This document shows, piece after piece, positions 32,778 through 44,093 of a DNA stretch of 64,000 nt (positions within the stretch are counted from its first letter, which is position 1; each line of letters opens with the position of its first letter). Both the position numbers and the translations under genes were made by a program. The notes beneath the pieces are model-generated. The model did no database searches. It saw only the letters and a program-made list of their open reading frames with translations, and had not been told where the DNA came from. This DNA is from Erinaceus europaeus (taxonomy: Eukaryota; Chordata; Mammalia; Eulipotyphla; Erinaceidae), in the NCBI RefSeq assembly GCF_950295315.1, contig NC_080165.1:2622701-2686700 (forward strand). Direction: 5' to 3'.

Positions 32778-33178
32778 TATTATATATTTATATGTCTTCT
32801 TTATCTGAATGACTTCTCAAGATACTTTATAAATGTCACCATAGTAATTAAAAGAGTTGGGGAATTATTTTTATGGTGAGGTCATCTGCCCAGGGAAGTC
32901 AGTCTGGTGTCATGGCAGCATCAGCAACTTGATGGAGCTGAAGGGTTGACATGGCAGGTCTGGCTTCTGAGGGCATACTCTGAAGTGAAACATGTTGAGG
33001 TGGTACTGGTCTATTGGTCATAATGATTGGGTTGAGCTCAACAGAGGCATTATCAATCGGTCTGAGTCCAGAGAAGCACGAAGAAAAGTGAGCCACATCC
33101 CAGAGACTCCAGGACTGAGAGAAATAGGGGTTTTATAGACAATGGGGAGGGTTCCTGCCATCTTAGAAATTAAGAAGA
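32571..33178 (-). mobile_element. L1 3' UTR, antisense, interrupted by (TA)n
   Basis: 32880-33000 is the complement of the 62.95-63.02 kb segment ('ctgcccagggaagtcagtct', 'cagcatcagcaacttgatgg'). The left part is less certain. A (TA)n array lies at 32716-32785. Confidence 0.5.
32716..32785 (+). repeat. (TA)n microsatellite
   Basis: Pure AT repeat to about 32770, then degenerate. Confidence 0.95.
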
Positions 33179-33465
33179 CGGGAGTCCGGAGATAGCACAG
33201 CAGGTTAAGCACATGTGGCGCAAAGTGCAAGGACCGGCATAAGGGTCCCATTTCGAGTCCCTGGCTCCCCACCTGCAGGGAAATCACTTCACAGACAGTA
33301 AAGCAGGTCTACAGATGTCTACTTTCTCTCCCCCTCTCTGTCTTCCCCTCCTCTTTCCATTTATCTCTGTCCTATCCAACAACCACATCAATGACAACAA
33401 CAATAAAGCAATAAGGGTAACAAAAGGGAATAAATAAATACATAAATATTTTTTAAAAAGAAATT
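33179..33465 (+). mobile_element. hedgehog SINE (type 1), full length
   Basis: Sense copy: 'gggagtccggagatagcaca', 'gggtcccatttcgagtccct', 'ctgtcctatccaacaaccac', long A-rich tail. The phrase 'agaaattaagaag' lies on both sides (33165 and 33460), forming a target-site duplication. Confidence 0.92.
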
Positions 33466-33859
33466 AAGAAGCATAGGTAAGTTATTATTTTAACTAAGTT
33501 ATTTGGAAATTTGGTTAACTTTGGAAATCCCATGGTTAGGATTATCTGTAGCATACAAGATTGACCATGATTTATATCCTTTAATGCTGTTTGCATACAG
33601 TGGTATCTTATGTAGTTATGCAACCTGTTTCTGGTCTCTCCGGTCTAAGATTATAGGTGACTTAATATCTTATGGAAAAAGACATTATTAGAAATGTAGT
33701 AACAATTTAAGCTCACTGTGGAGATTTAATCTGATTACCAATTTGAACACTTGAGCGCTTATATTAAAGAAATATAAACTCAGAGCTGGGTCTATGCATC
33801 AAAAAGTTTGAGACATTCAATATATTTTTCCCCTCTCATATTGATTAAATAGTGACTGA
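33466..33859. other. unassigned non-coding DNA
   Basis: Nothing recognised. Confidence 0.4.
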
Positions 33860-34575
33860 TAAGACTATAGGTTAATAGGAGTTTGTATGAACACTATTCC
33901 TGCCACCAAAGTTTTGTGTTACTCCTGCCTCCCCATCACAGTGAAGTTGAACATCCACCCTTACCCTCCACCCAGAAACTTTTTTCCTTTGGTGCAATAC
34001 TCCAAACATAGTCAAATTCTGCTTTGTCTTTACCCTTCTGTTCTTATTTCTCAACTTCTGATTATGAGTGAAATCATCCCATACTCGTGTTTGTCTTTCT
34101 GACTTATCTCACTTAACATAATTCCTTCTAGCTCCATCCAACAGAGGTCAGAGAAGGTGGGTCAATTGTTTTAATAGCTGAGTAGTATTCCACTGTGTAT
34201 ATAGACCACAACTTGCTCAGCCAATAAGCTGTTGTTGAGCATCTGGATTGCCTCCAGGTTTTGGCTATTACAAATTGTGCTGCTAAGAACATAAGTGTAC
34301 ACAGATGGTTTTGGATGGGTGTGACTGAGTCCTTAGCATATATCCTGAGGAGAATTACTGGGTCATATGGAAGGTCCACTTCTAGCCTTCTGAATTCTCC
34401 AGACTGTTCTCCACAGGGGCTGGACCCATTGACATTCCCACCAGCAGTGCAGGGGGATTCCTTTGTTCCCACAGCCTCTCCAGCATTTGTTACTGCTATC
34501 TTTTCTGATGTGTGAAATTCTCACAGGGGTGAGGTGGTATCTCAGTGTTATTTATTTGCATTTATCTGCAGCAAT
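33860..34575 (-). mobile_element. L1 ORF2 C-terminus and 3' UTR, antisense arm
   Basis: Complement of 61.45-62.0 kb. Landmarks: 'gacttatctcacttaacata', 'tagctgagtagtattccact', 'ggctattacaaattgtgctg' and 'tctccagcatttgttactgc', which complements the ORF2 zinc-knuckle region. Frames are broken. It meets a sense L1 segment near 34575. Confidence 0.8.
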
Positions 34576-34769
34576 CTTTCATAAACAACCTAACTACATG
34601 CTTTAAAGACATAGAAGAGGAACAAAGGAGCCCTAAAGCAATGAGGACTCCAATCAATAAAATTAGGGCAGATATAAACATCATCAAAAATAAGAGAACC
34701 ATACAAAGATCATTGAAGCCAAATGTTGGTTTTTTGAAAAATTAAACAAAATTGACAAACCCTTAGCCA

Positions 34770-35384
34770 CATCTGCAATGGGTAAAGGCCCACTGTCTGG
34801 GAAATCAGGCCATCATCTCCATGAGACTCTGAGAGGGTCAACCCCGAGCCCCCTCCTCACAGGAGATGCAGTAAGCAGGTCCCCACTCAACCCCATAACC
34901 TTAAGATAGATAGAATTTTCCAGACTGGGAACTTTCTTGCACATACTTCCTGTTCCTTTTGAACAAAGGCCATAAATTACCATATATGACCAACTAAAAC
35001 CCACTGCAAATATCCTGGTTTTGCTTAACTGTCCCCTTCCCTCTTGCCCTGAGGTGCTCATGATTCACCTTAAAAGAGAAGGCTGGTGAGCTCATGACCA
35101 GATCTTATAAGGTAACTTCCCAGTAAGGAAAAAGCATCTGATAGGCTAAATTTTACTCTGCATTGTGTGTGGCTTAATGACTACCTTGGCCCTTCCCTAA
35201 CCTTTGAGTATATCTACTTACTTGCACACCCAATAAAGGAGCTGTCTTCCTGAAGCTCTCCCTGAGGTTATGCTTTATTTACTTCATGCTCTTGCCCTCC
35301 TCAGCTCCCCAGGGCCCCCGGGGTGGCCTGTCTGCCCTCCTCCACAATTGCTGGCTGATGCACAGGAGAGAATTGGTCCCCACA
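34770..35384 (+). repeat. solo LTR inserted in L1
   Basis: Interrupts the L1 phrase 'cccttagc...tagactcac'. It is about 615 bp, with AATAAA near 35231 and a C-rich terminal part. The flanks share only AGC, with a possible mutated longer duplication. I prefer the + orientation; an antisense reading would begin TGTGGGGACC. It may be a class I (gamma-type) LTR, a weak guess. Confidence 0.6.
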
Positions 35385-35394
35385 GCTAGACTCA

Positions 35395-35396
<2 letters not shown>

Positions 35397-35425
<29 letters not shown>
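35397..35425 (+). repeat. poly(A) run
   Basis: About 28 A residues, expanded from the A-run of the L1 codons at this place. Confidence 0.9.
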
Positions 35426-35429
35426 CAAC

Positions 35430-35575
35430 GAACTGTAACGGAGGGTAGATAGCATAATGGTTATGCAAACAGACTCTCATGTCTGAGGCTCTGTCAAGTC
35501 CCAAGTTCAATCCCCCACACCACCATAAGCCAGAGCTAAACAGTGCTTGGTTAAAAAAAAGAAAAAGAAATAAAT
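35430..35575 (+). mobile_element. type-3 hedgehog SINE
   Basis: Sense copy: 'ggagggtagatagcataatg', 'gttatgcaaacagactctca', 'agttcaatcccccacaccac', 'agagctaaacagtgcttggt'. The L1 resumes with 'aatgaatagaactgtaaat'. Confidence 0.85.
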
Positions 35576-36055
35576 GAATAGAACTGTAAATGATAGGGGA
35601 GATGTCACTACAGACACCACAGAAATTCAAAAATTCATATGAAGCTTTTATGAACAACTAGCCACCAAGTTAGAGAATCTGGAAGAAATAGAACTCCTAG
35701 AAACATACACCCAAAACTGAACCAGGAAGAACTACAAAATCTAAGTGGACCAGTCACAGGCAAATAAATTGAAACAGTTTTTAAGAATCTTCCCAACAAC
35801 CAGATGGCTTTACAAATGAATTCTACAAATATTTCAGGAAACAGTTAATACTTACACTTTTAAAACTCTTCCAATTTAGTCAAATATAAGGGATTTTCTT
35901 ACTTGAGATTCTTCCCTCTACGAATCAGTTTGTACTTGAGAACTACTTGGCTTAATCTCTGACCTTCTGGAAGTTCTCATGAACCTATTAAATGTTTAAA
36001 ACATGCACAAATAAAACGCAGAAGAGCAAAAATGTGTCACTTTAAGATATATCTT

Positions 36056-36167
36056 TTGGGGGTTAGGTGGTAGCATGTCATCATGTGTGAAGATGTTAAG
36101 TCAAACCCCTGATCTCTACCTATCAGTGAGGGAGAAAGTTTAAAGAATGGTGGTGTAGTGTAGCAAA

Positions 36168-36213
<46 letters not shown>

Positions 36214-36252
36214 CCTATTTCTTTGTCTGCCATTCTCTGTAAAAAAAAAAAA
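36056..36252 (+). mobile_element. SINE with expanded (CT)n and poly(A)
   Basis: Sense copy: 'gggggttaggtggtagcatg', 'taagtcaaacccctgatctc', a CT run at 36171-36209 and an A run at 36241-36254. Confidence 0.7.
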
Positions 36253-36545
36253 AAAGTGGGAGTTGGGCAGTAGTGCAGCGGGTTAAGTGCAAGTGATGCA
36301 AAGCACAAGGACTGCCATAAGGATCCCAGTTCAAGCCCCAGCTCCCCACCTTCAGGGGAGTCGCTTCACACCCAGTGAAGCAAGTCTGCAGGCATCTGTC
36401 TTTCTCTCCCCCTCTCTGTCTTCCCCTTCTCTCTCAGTTTCTCTCTGTCCTATCCAACAACAATGACATCAATAATAATTACTACAACAATAAAACAATA
36501 AGGACAACAAAAGGGAATAAATAAATCAATATAAAAATGTTAAAA
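36253..36545 (+). mobile_element. hedgehog SINE (type 1), full length
   Basis: Sense copy in tandem with the previous one: 'gggagttgggcagtagtgca', 'ggatcccagttcaagcccca', 'caggggagtcgcttcacacc', 'ctgtcctatccaacaacaat', A-rich tail. Confidence 0.92.
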
Positions 36546-36804
36546 ATAGCCCCTTGGAACAGTGAAGTCACCCCTGTAGGCATTGAACTCTAGTAATAAT
36601 CATACTGGTAAGAGGAATAAGTAAATAAGATTTATTTCATAGGAGAATCTCTGAAGTTGTGTGATATTTTGGTCGAAAGACACATTTAAATGAGGGACAC
36701 TTGTAGAATGGTGAAGACCTGAGTCTTTCAATAGTATATTTACTGGAGAAGGCTAAACTAAGTAATCAAATAGCTAAGTAATTCATTTATGGATTTGGTT
36801 GTTT

Positions 36805-37045
36805 TGCCACCAGCATATGGCTAGAGCTTGGTTCCTATTCTACAGATATACAGCTCCTGGAAGCCATTTTTTCTCCATATACATATTTTTTTTAATAGGA
36901 CAGATAGAAATTGAGAAAGGGGAAGAGATAAAGATGAGAGAAAATTGTAAAGCTTCCCCTGCCAGTGGGGAGCAGAGACTTGAACAAGAGTCCTCAAGCA
37001 TGGTAACGTGCATTTAGTCAGATGTGTCATCACCCAGCCCCCTAA
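36805..37045 (-). mobile_element. long-form hedgehog SINE
   Basis: Minus-strand copy with an extra module: 'gctagagcttggttcctatt' and 'cagctcctggaagccatttt' upstream of 'aataggacagatagaaattg', 'gagacttgaacaagagtcct' and 'gtgtcatcacccagccccct'. The extra module is also in the SINE at 42.66 kb. Confidence 0.75.
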
Positions 37046-37629
37046 GTAGGTAGGACTTAAATTTACACAACACATTTAGTCTTGTTTCTGTGCCTTCTCT
37101 GCTAACCTACCATAACCAACCTTCCCCTTCTACGCATTGTCCTTTATTGTAGCTGATACCACTAGGGATGGTGTCTGAAGCCACAGACTATGCTATTTAG
37201 TCTTACCAGTTTTCCCCATTAACTCACAAGGGTGGTAGATATACAGCCATTGCAATCTGTCTGATTGTTTATTTGCCAACTGAGGAAAACTCAAGGGATA
37301 TGGGGTGCTTTAGTTTGTACCACGACAATTACCATATGCATTATTTAAATCTTTTGTATAATGCCATGTAAATAATTTAAAGTCAAGTATTTATTTTACT
37401 GGTTTAAGTACAACATTCATTCTGTCAGCTAAATAAACCCATGTGAACCTATTTAACTAGTCTTTTGTGGGGGTGGGGATACTGGGCTCTTAGTCTAAGA
37501 AATATAAAGTGAATAATGTAAAAATTAAAATATTTTTAGAATTGGTTAATATTAAAGGTGTCAAAATATTAAAGGTGTCAAAATGAGATCATCTAAAATT
37601 TTCAGAATAGGCTTATTCAAAGTATCCTA
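37046..37629. other. unassigned non-coding DNA
   Basis: Only an 18-bp local duplication 'atattaaaggtgtcaaa' at about 37550-37582 is notable. Confidence 0.5.
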
Positions 37630-37749
37630 TAGTGGGGGTCAGGAGAAGAGGAGTAGCATAATGCTTATGCAAAAGGCTTTCATGCCTGAGGCTCCAGAAT
37701 CAACCTCCTGCACTGGTGTATTCCAGAGTTTAGCAGTGCTCTGGTAGGA

Positions 37750-37804
<55 letters not shown>

Positions 37805-37805
37805 G
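37630..37805 (+). mobile_element. type-3 SINE with (GAAA)n tail
   Basis: Sense copy: 'gaggagtagcataatgctta', 'ttcatgcctgaggctccaga', 'gagtttagcagtgctctggt', then GAAA units from 37749 to 37805. Confidence 0.8.
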
Positions 37806-38234
37806 GAAAGAGAGAAGAAAGAAAGAGTACACTGATTCCAATTACTTTAATGTGAAGTCCTGCACCTGAGGGGGGGAGGGGAATGTGTTTCTTGTTGTAA
37901 TCTTTTTCTGTGCCATGATCCTAATTGAGGAACATGTCACTACCATGGAATGAACTTGTGTCTGTATATTGGCCTGGATCACTACGCATTTTTGGACCTG
38001 CAGGTACTTCCTCATGTTAGTGAAGATTTGGCTAGACATAAGAACCTGACAGGACATGAGCTATTAGTGTGTTATTGATGTTTTTTATAATAAATAAATA
38101 AATAAATACAGAAAACACACTGAGGGGGGCTGGGGCAAGGACATCGATTTTCACTGTGATCTTTAGCCAGACACCCTCACAACTTGGAATTAGTCAGAAT
38201 ATGTTTGTGCTGTTGATTCTCCTTTACAGACGGT

Positions 38235-38760
38235 TGGCCTGGTACTGGTGCAATTGGATAATCAGTCTCAAAGTCTCTGGAACTACCTGGTTGTGATGGT
38301 TTCCCAGAGGTCTTAGCTGAATCTATACAACTGTCTATATTTCTCTTCTTCTCCAAGGGACATGGGTGTTGGAAGGTGGATCCACACCCCCAACCTATTT
38401 CTCTTTTTCCCTAGTGGGGCAGGACTCTGGGGAGGGGAGGTTCCAGGACATATTGGTGGGCTCCTCTGCCCAGGGAAGTCAAGATAGTGTTATGTAGTAT
38501 CTGCAACTTGGTGGCTGAAAGGAGGTAAGATATAAAGTGGGACAATTTGTTTAATAAACAGGAACCCAAAGGTAAAATAGAACCAATGAAAGTAAGGTTC
38601 TTCCTGTCTTAAGAAGTTAGAGAGTGTATGTTAGGTGTGTTCCAAGAGGTCCATGGCTTAAGCAAATTTGCAAACTTTCCCAACAACTGGGGTGCATGTC
38701 TCCTTTCATTGTCTCTCTAATAAAAGTGTGATTCTTTTACCTTCTTTTCTTTATTGATAT
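38235..38760 (-). mobile_element. L1 3' UTR, antisense
   Basis: Complement of the L1 3' end: 'tttttccctagtggggcagg', 'ccaggacatattggtgggct', 'ctgcccagggaagtcaagat', 'tctgcaacttggtggctgaa'. The left limit is approximate. Confidence 0.7.
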
Positions 38761-38885
38761 GATTGATTTCATTTGAGATGGTTTCACATGAGAAAGTGAT
38801 TCCAAGAAGCAAGAGGTAACAGGAATTGAACTGGGAATCTCAGACATCCAAGCCCTGCTCTCTACCAGCTGAACTATTTCCCCCA
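38761..38885 (-). mobile_element. possible tRNA-derived SINE remnant
   Basis: 'aggaattgaactgggaatct' and 'ctctaccagctgaactattt' look like the complement of a tRNA-like head. Confidence 0.45.
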
Positions 38886-39089
38886 CCATTGTGAGCAAGT
38901 AAATCTTTTGAGAATATTTCCTCTCAGACTAGAGGTCATTTCTTTTTGTTATGTGAGTCTTTTCCTTCCCCCCTCCTCAGTGCCCTAGACCACATGCCAA
39001 GAGATTAATATTCTAGTTTCCCCTCCCTTTCTTTTTTTTGATAAGAGAGAGACCTTCATAATCATTGCAGCTTCCACCTGCTCACTTTT

Positions 39090-39376
39090 TTATGGTCTTT
39101 TTTTTAAATTTATTTATTCTCTTTTGTTGCCCTTGTTGTTTTATTGTTGTAGTTATTATTGTTGTTGTCATTGTTGTTGGATAGGACAGAGAGAAACGGA
39201 GAGAGGAGGGGAAGACAGAGAGGGGGAGAGAAAGATAGACACCTGCAGACCTGCTTCACCACCTATGAAGCGACTCCCCTGCAGGTGGGGAGCCGGGGTT
39301 CGAACCGGGATCCTTATGCCGGTCTTTGTGCTTTGTGCCACCTGCGCTTAACCCGCTGCGCTACAGCCCGACTCCC
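39090..39376 (-). mobile_element. young hedgehog SINE (type 1)
   Basis: The best-preserved minus-strand copy: 'ggataggacagagagaaacg', 'cgactcccctgcaggtgggg', 'gttcgaaccgggatccttat' and 'cgctgcgctacagcccgact'. A perfect 16-bp target-site duplication CCACCTGCTCACTTTT flanks it (39074-39089 and 39377-39392). Confidence 0.96.
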
Positions 39377-39514
39377 CCACCTGCTCACTTTTAAACTGAT
39401 TTTTCCTTTGCTACCTTGTACAATGCTGTTTTATGAATTACAAATTCTGCAAATCATTCAGATAGATGCAGGATAAACATGGCTGAAAACTCAAAGTTAT
39501 ACAAAATATCTGAA

Positions 39515-39870
39515 TGTTGGTATGCTTCTGGTTCTGCTTCTGGGATCCCTTCTGTTACATTGCTTGATGTTGTGGTCTATTTACATGGTCATTCTGTTAC
39601 ATTGGTTTGGTCTCACTCACCCTGCCTCTGGGAGATTTTGGTTTAGTCTTTGCCTTTTCCCGCTTCTTGCATCTCCCTGCCACCTATCCTACATACTTCC
39701 TTGGTTCCTGACTCTTCCGCCGGAGGAGAGAGAGGCAAGAAAAAAATTGGGTTTTGATTAGATTAGATTAGTTTTTTGAACTGTTTGCTCATGAATAAAA
39801 AAAAATACTGCTTCTCCACTCAGCCATGTGTCCCTGGTTGTCTGTCTCCCGCCTCAAAGCTATCCTGGCA
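39515..39870 (+). repeat. LTR of the element-B family, + strand
   Basis: Starts TGTTGGTATGCTTCTGG, as the LTRs of element B do on the minus strand. It shares 'ttcctgactcttccgcc', 'tttttgaact', an AATAAA and 'cagccatg'. It ends TCCTGGCA. Confidence 0.82.
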
Positions 39871-39873
39871 TAC

Positions 39874-39892
39874 TGGCACCCTGAACTTTGAC
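39874..39892 (+). promoter_or_regulatory. degenerate PBS-like sequence
   Basis: 'tggcaccctgaactttgac' three bases after the LTR end resembles the Lys3 PBS. No gag-like sequence follows, so the element is truncated just beyond its PBS. Confidence 0.55.
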
Positions 39893-40120
39893 TGACATCT
39901 GAGCAGTGTATTGGCATATCATTTTAGAATACATATTCCAAGAAATGCAGTTATTTATAAAAAAAAATGATAGCAGAAACACAGTTTTGAGAGGAAAGCT
40001 GTGCTTTCATGAATATTTCACAAAAGGTGCCTCATCTTCTCCTCTGTCCCATTATTTCATAACATGTTATTTGCTTAACATGATGGGACTTTGATCATTA
40101 GTCTGCTCCACACAGGGGTT
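39893..40120. other. unassigned non-coding DNA
   Basis: Nothing recognised apart from the L1 target site at its end. Confidence 0.4.
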
Positions 40121-40130
40121 AAAATAGAGT

Positions 40131-41788
40131 TTTGCCTTCTTAAACCCTAAGACAGCAGGAACCTCCCACTTCCTCTATAGACCTTATATTTCCCCCAATC
40201 CTGGAATCTCTAGGGTGGGGCTCACTTTCCTGCATGCTTCTCTCAAGTCATACCAACTGATATTTCATCTTCTGATCCCAACTTAAGCAATCCAGTCAGT
40301 ACCGCCTCAGCATGTTACATGGCTGACTGTGTCCAGAGAAGTCAGACATGGAATATCAACCCTTCAGCCTCATTATTACAGTGAGAACTTTCCTTTCACA
40401 GTATTCTCTAATTCCATTCCAGGTGGCTCGGTTCCTAACAAAGTCCCAAACCCAGATATAGACCAGGTCCCATAAGATAGAACATATGTTCACATGTATC
40501 CATAAATTAGGGCAAAAAATATACCTGAAAACAAAAGTACACAGTAATCTTCAGTAAGTCGGTATACAGTTTGTAATGAAATAGTGTCTATTTAGACTTA
40601 GATACCCTCCTCACCTACTTCCTATTACACATCCTTCACTCACTCCAAAGCTATCCTTATCAAAGCAAGGACTGCAAAAGCTGAATAAGAGCAAAAGACT
40701 GGCATACTTCAACAATTACTCTTTAGTCAGTATCAGGAAACCTATCAGCTGCGGAGTCCTAAAATTCCCAAACCAACACAATAGGCCTAGACCTTGAATA
40801 AATCCACCACTCCATTGTTGCCAGTCATCTCTATCAGGAACAACACAATAGACCCCTTTGTGGGCCCCCATAGGACCTTGCCCTCAATTTGGATCAACAA
40901 TAGTAGAGAGTGTTCCATCCTCCAAATGGAGGCTGGACAACATACTCTATGCTACACGTGAGGAAGATGGGTCCTGATATTGGGGCAGCTTGGACCGTTC
41001 CTACTCATGACCACAGAATGTGAGCTCAGATCTACAGGGATGCAGAGGTCACATAGGCTCCTAAGCTGAATATGGGTCCCAGATCACATCAGATCTATGG
41101 GGTTTATACTCGGCAATACTTATACCCCTTTCCCATACTAGGGAGCTACTCTCTTCCCTGATGCAGCTTTCTGGTCCTTTTTTCAGCTATGACATCATCT
41201 TTCCAGACAATAACTTGAATCCACCTGCATATCAGATGTCAGGCTTGGGGAAAAAAAACAACAACATAGGTATAGACATAAGTATTTTGGAATATAACAA
41301 ATATATGCCTACTAGCTATCTACAAAACAGTGACCCACCCCCCAACTCTTCATCTGCACTATTCCAGCCACTGGGTTCATGATTGGTCAACAATTTGTTT
41401 GGCTTTGTATATTAACTCTCTTTTCAACCACCAGATTCCATATGCTACCATGATGCCAACAAGACTTCCCTGGACAGACATCCCCACCAATGTGTCCTGG
41501 AGCCCTACTTCCCTAGATCCTTGCCCCACTAGGGAAAGAGAGAGGAAGACTGGGAGTATGGATCCACCTGTCAACGCCCATGTTCAGCGGGGAAGCAATT
41601 ACAGAAGCCAGACCTTCCACCTTCTGCATCCCACAATGACCTTGGGTCCATACTCCCAGAGGGATAAAGAATATGAAAGCTCTCAGGGGAGGGTATGGGA
41701 TACAGAGATCTGGTAGTGGGAACTGTGTAGAGTTGTACCCCTCTTCCCCTATGGTTTTGTCAGTGTATCCTTTTTATAAATAAAATAA
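40131..41788 (+). mobile_element. L1 3' UTR, 5'-truncated insertion
   Basis: Collinear with 62.45-63.34 kb from 'aaccctaagacagcaggaac' to the 'aaataaaataaaa' end. It is flanked by AAAATAGAGT at 40121-40130 and 41789-41798, a 10-bp target-site duplication. It contains only 3' UTR, so no ORF2 is expected. Confidence 0.9.
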
Positions 41789-41798
41789 AAAATAGAGT

Positions 41799-42654
41799 AT
41801 AAGTAGATATTTGCTGATTACAAAGAACATACTAGACAGTTCTCAAAATAGAATCACTTATGGTTCTATTTACATGTGGAATAAATCAGCATTATCAGCA
41901 TAACTCATTTATAATACCAAATGAGAATTAACTTCTGATGTCTGAAAATGAGCTAAAAATTTCATTGTGACCCATGGGATGCTGATGAATTGACTTTTCC
42001 TTAGTTTTCAGAAAAATAACTTCCCACTGAAAGAGAAAAAAAAAGAATCTTTTTAGCAGGCTGTGCTAGACAGTGGAAAAGAAACAATAGTAAGTACAAC
42101 GTTTCTACTTGAGCGAAGCTGGAGCAGGCACATATTATAGCTATTAGAGTTTGAGAATTAGGTTGGTGCTTGGCTTTTTCCCTGTGTATTAATCCCTGAG
42201 TGATCTGAAGGAGACTACCTCAGCCAAGTTACTCAGAATCTGCTTTTTCAACAACAACAAAAAATTGACCTTTAGAAAGTCATTTAATAAATGTGTATGT
42301 AGTTTAGAGCCTTTCAGTAAATTTTAACTAATTGACCATAGTATCGGGAGTGTGGGGTGAACAGAAGCCTATATCGTACAGGCATTTTCAAAAAAAAAAA
42401 AAAACTGGCACAAACTTGGAGGAACAATTAAGCAAGCAACAAGAACCAGTGTGATGCCAAGGGAAGGCCTGAGGGGGGTGTTTCTTGCCTCTGTGGGATT
42501 CTTTTATCAATCTAAATAAATATAAGAAGACAACCTAACCCCCAAGACACTATCATTAAAGTCAACTATTAATGACCAAACTGAAAAATCAAGGTATTCA
42601 CAAGTCCATTCCTTGTCACTCTGTTAAACAGGAAGCAACTTTTTTACTAGCAGA
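41799..42654. other. unassigned non-coding DNA
   Basis: The segment 42336-42490 ('catagtatcgggagtgtggg', 'cctatatcgtacaggcattt', 'ggaaggcctgaggggg') matches the internal 3' end of element B (46640-46780, + strand reading). It is therefore a detached fragment of that ERV family on the minus strand. The rest is unassigned. Confidence 0.6.
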
Positions 42655-42957
42655 GCACTTATTTATTATTATTATAATTATTATTACCTCCAGGGTTATT
42701 ATTGCTGGCACTTGGTGCCAGCACTACAAATACACTACTCCTGGCAACCCTCTTATCCATTTTATTGGACAGGATGGAGAGAAATTGAGGGGGTGGGTAG
42801 AGAGACAGCTAGACAGAGACACCTGAAGCCTTGCTTCATGACCTGTGAAGTATCCCCCCTGCAGGTGGGGAGCCAGGGCTCAAACCTGGATCTTGCTTTG
42901 GTCCTTGCTAATAGTATGTGTGTGCTTAACCAGGTGCTTCACTGCTCAGCACCCCCT
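42655..42957 (-). mobile_element. long-form hedgehog SINE with hairpin module
   Basis: Minus-strand copy with the extra module: 'acctccagggttattattgc', then a perfect 8-bp hairpin GCTGGCAC-TTG-GTGCCAGC (42704-42722), 'ctactcctggcaaccctctt', the normal body 'ggacaggatggagagaaatt', 'gggctcaaacctggatcttg' and 'caggtgcttcactgctcagc'. Confidence 0.85.
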
Positions 42958-43454
42958 TTTTACTTTTCTTTTCTTTTTTCTTTGTCTCTCTCTCTCTCTC
43001 TCTCTTTCTTCTTTTTCTTTTTCTTTTTCTTTTTACCAGAGGACTGCTCGGTTCTAGTTTGCAACTGTACCTGTGACAGAGTCTGGACCTCTCTCCCTAC
43101 ACTACACAAGCCCACCATGCACACTACTCTATAGTCTCCTGGTTGTTCTTATTTGAAGGCGCTGTTTGTTTGATCACTCAGGCTATCCTCTACTTAGGAG
43201 AAACTAGTTGTATTATACATTTCATTTCAAGGCCTTCTTGTTCTGTGAATTTTCTCAAAATAGAAAAATTCAAATGTGATGGTACAATTTAGCAGCTCAT
43301 TCTGACAGTATTGTCTGGCTATTGTGGTGATTCTGTCTTTCTATGTCATTAGCGATCCGATTCATGTGAGAGGGTCATTCATTTTTCTTGACTAAATGTA
43401 TTGCAAAACTATTTTAAATGCTTTTCAAGTATTTTAAAATATGAGTTTTAATAC
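42958..43454. other. pyrimidine tract and unassigned DNA
   Basis: 42960-43035 is an impure CT/TTTC tract. The rest shows no gene. Confidence 0.5.
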
Positions 43455-43645
43455 AGTCTTCTACCTTCTGCATCCCATAGTGACCTTGGGTCCATGCTCC
43501 CAGAGGGATAAATAAGAAAACTATCAGAGGAAGGGATGGGATACAGTGTTCTGGTGGTGGGTATTGTGTGGAGTTGTACCCCTCTTATCCTATGGGCTTG
43601 TTAGTGTTTCCTTTTTATAAATAAAAATTATTTTAAAAAAAGACA
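43455..43645 (+). mobile_element. L1 3' end, strongly truncated
   Basis: Only the last 190 bp of the 3' UTR: 'cttctaccttctgcatccca', 'gggtccatgctcccagaggg', 'gagttgtacccctcttatcc', A-rich end. Confidence 0.88.
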
Positions 43646-44000
43646 TGAGAAGCTTGATTTGTGTCCCTGTTATAAAGGTGACCTAAGTTTCCATTTGCAA
43701 ATGTGTCCCTCTCTCTTCCAGGAAGAGAAGAATGACTGTGGAGAGGACTTTCGTTACCAGAAATGACCTGTTCTGTATTCTGTGTGCTAATCATTATTCA
43801 ATTATCTTACTTACCAGAAACTTACTGTAGACCTTAGCACCATCTCTTCTCAGGAACCAACCCTCTTTCCCTTTTCCTGTTCTCTTTTCCACAATATACT
43901 GTTTTGTTACATGATATCTATGTATCCAGGTCTATTGGTAACTGCTCCTTGAAGCTTTCTGATGTTTCCTGTAAAGCTTCCTGAGAGACAGATGGCCTCC

Positions 44001-44039
<39 letters not shown>

Positions 44040-44093
44040 CTATCTACTTATCATCTATTATCTGTCTATCTATCTATCTATCTCTATCTCTCA
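44001..44093 (+). repeat. (TCTA)n microsatellite
   Basis: About 10 pure CTAT units, then impure units to 44093. Confidence 0.95.

Larger units (their letters stand above)
34576..35885 (+). mobile_element. L1 ORF2 segment, sense arm (interrupted)
   Basis: 34576-34769 and 35385-35885 are collinear with 57.05-57.57 kb: 'gaagaggaacaaaggagccc', 'gaagccaaatgttggttttt', 'agctagactcactaaaaa', 'gaaacatacacccaaaactg'. Together with the preceding antisense arm it forms an inverted L1. An LTR and a SINE interrupt it. Confidence 0.8.
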
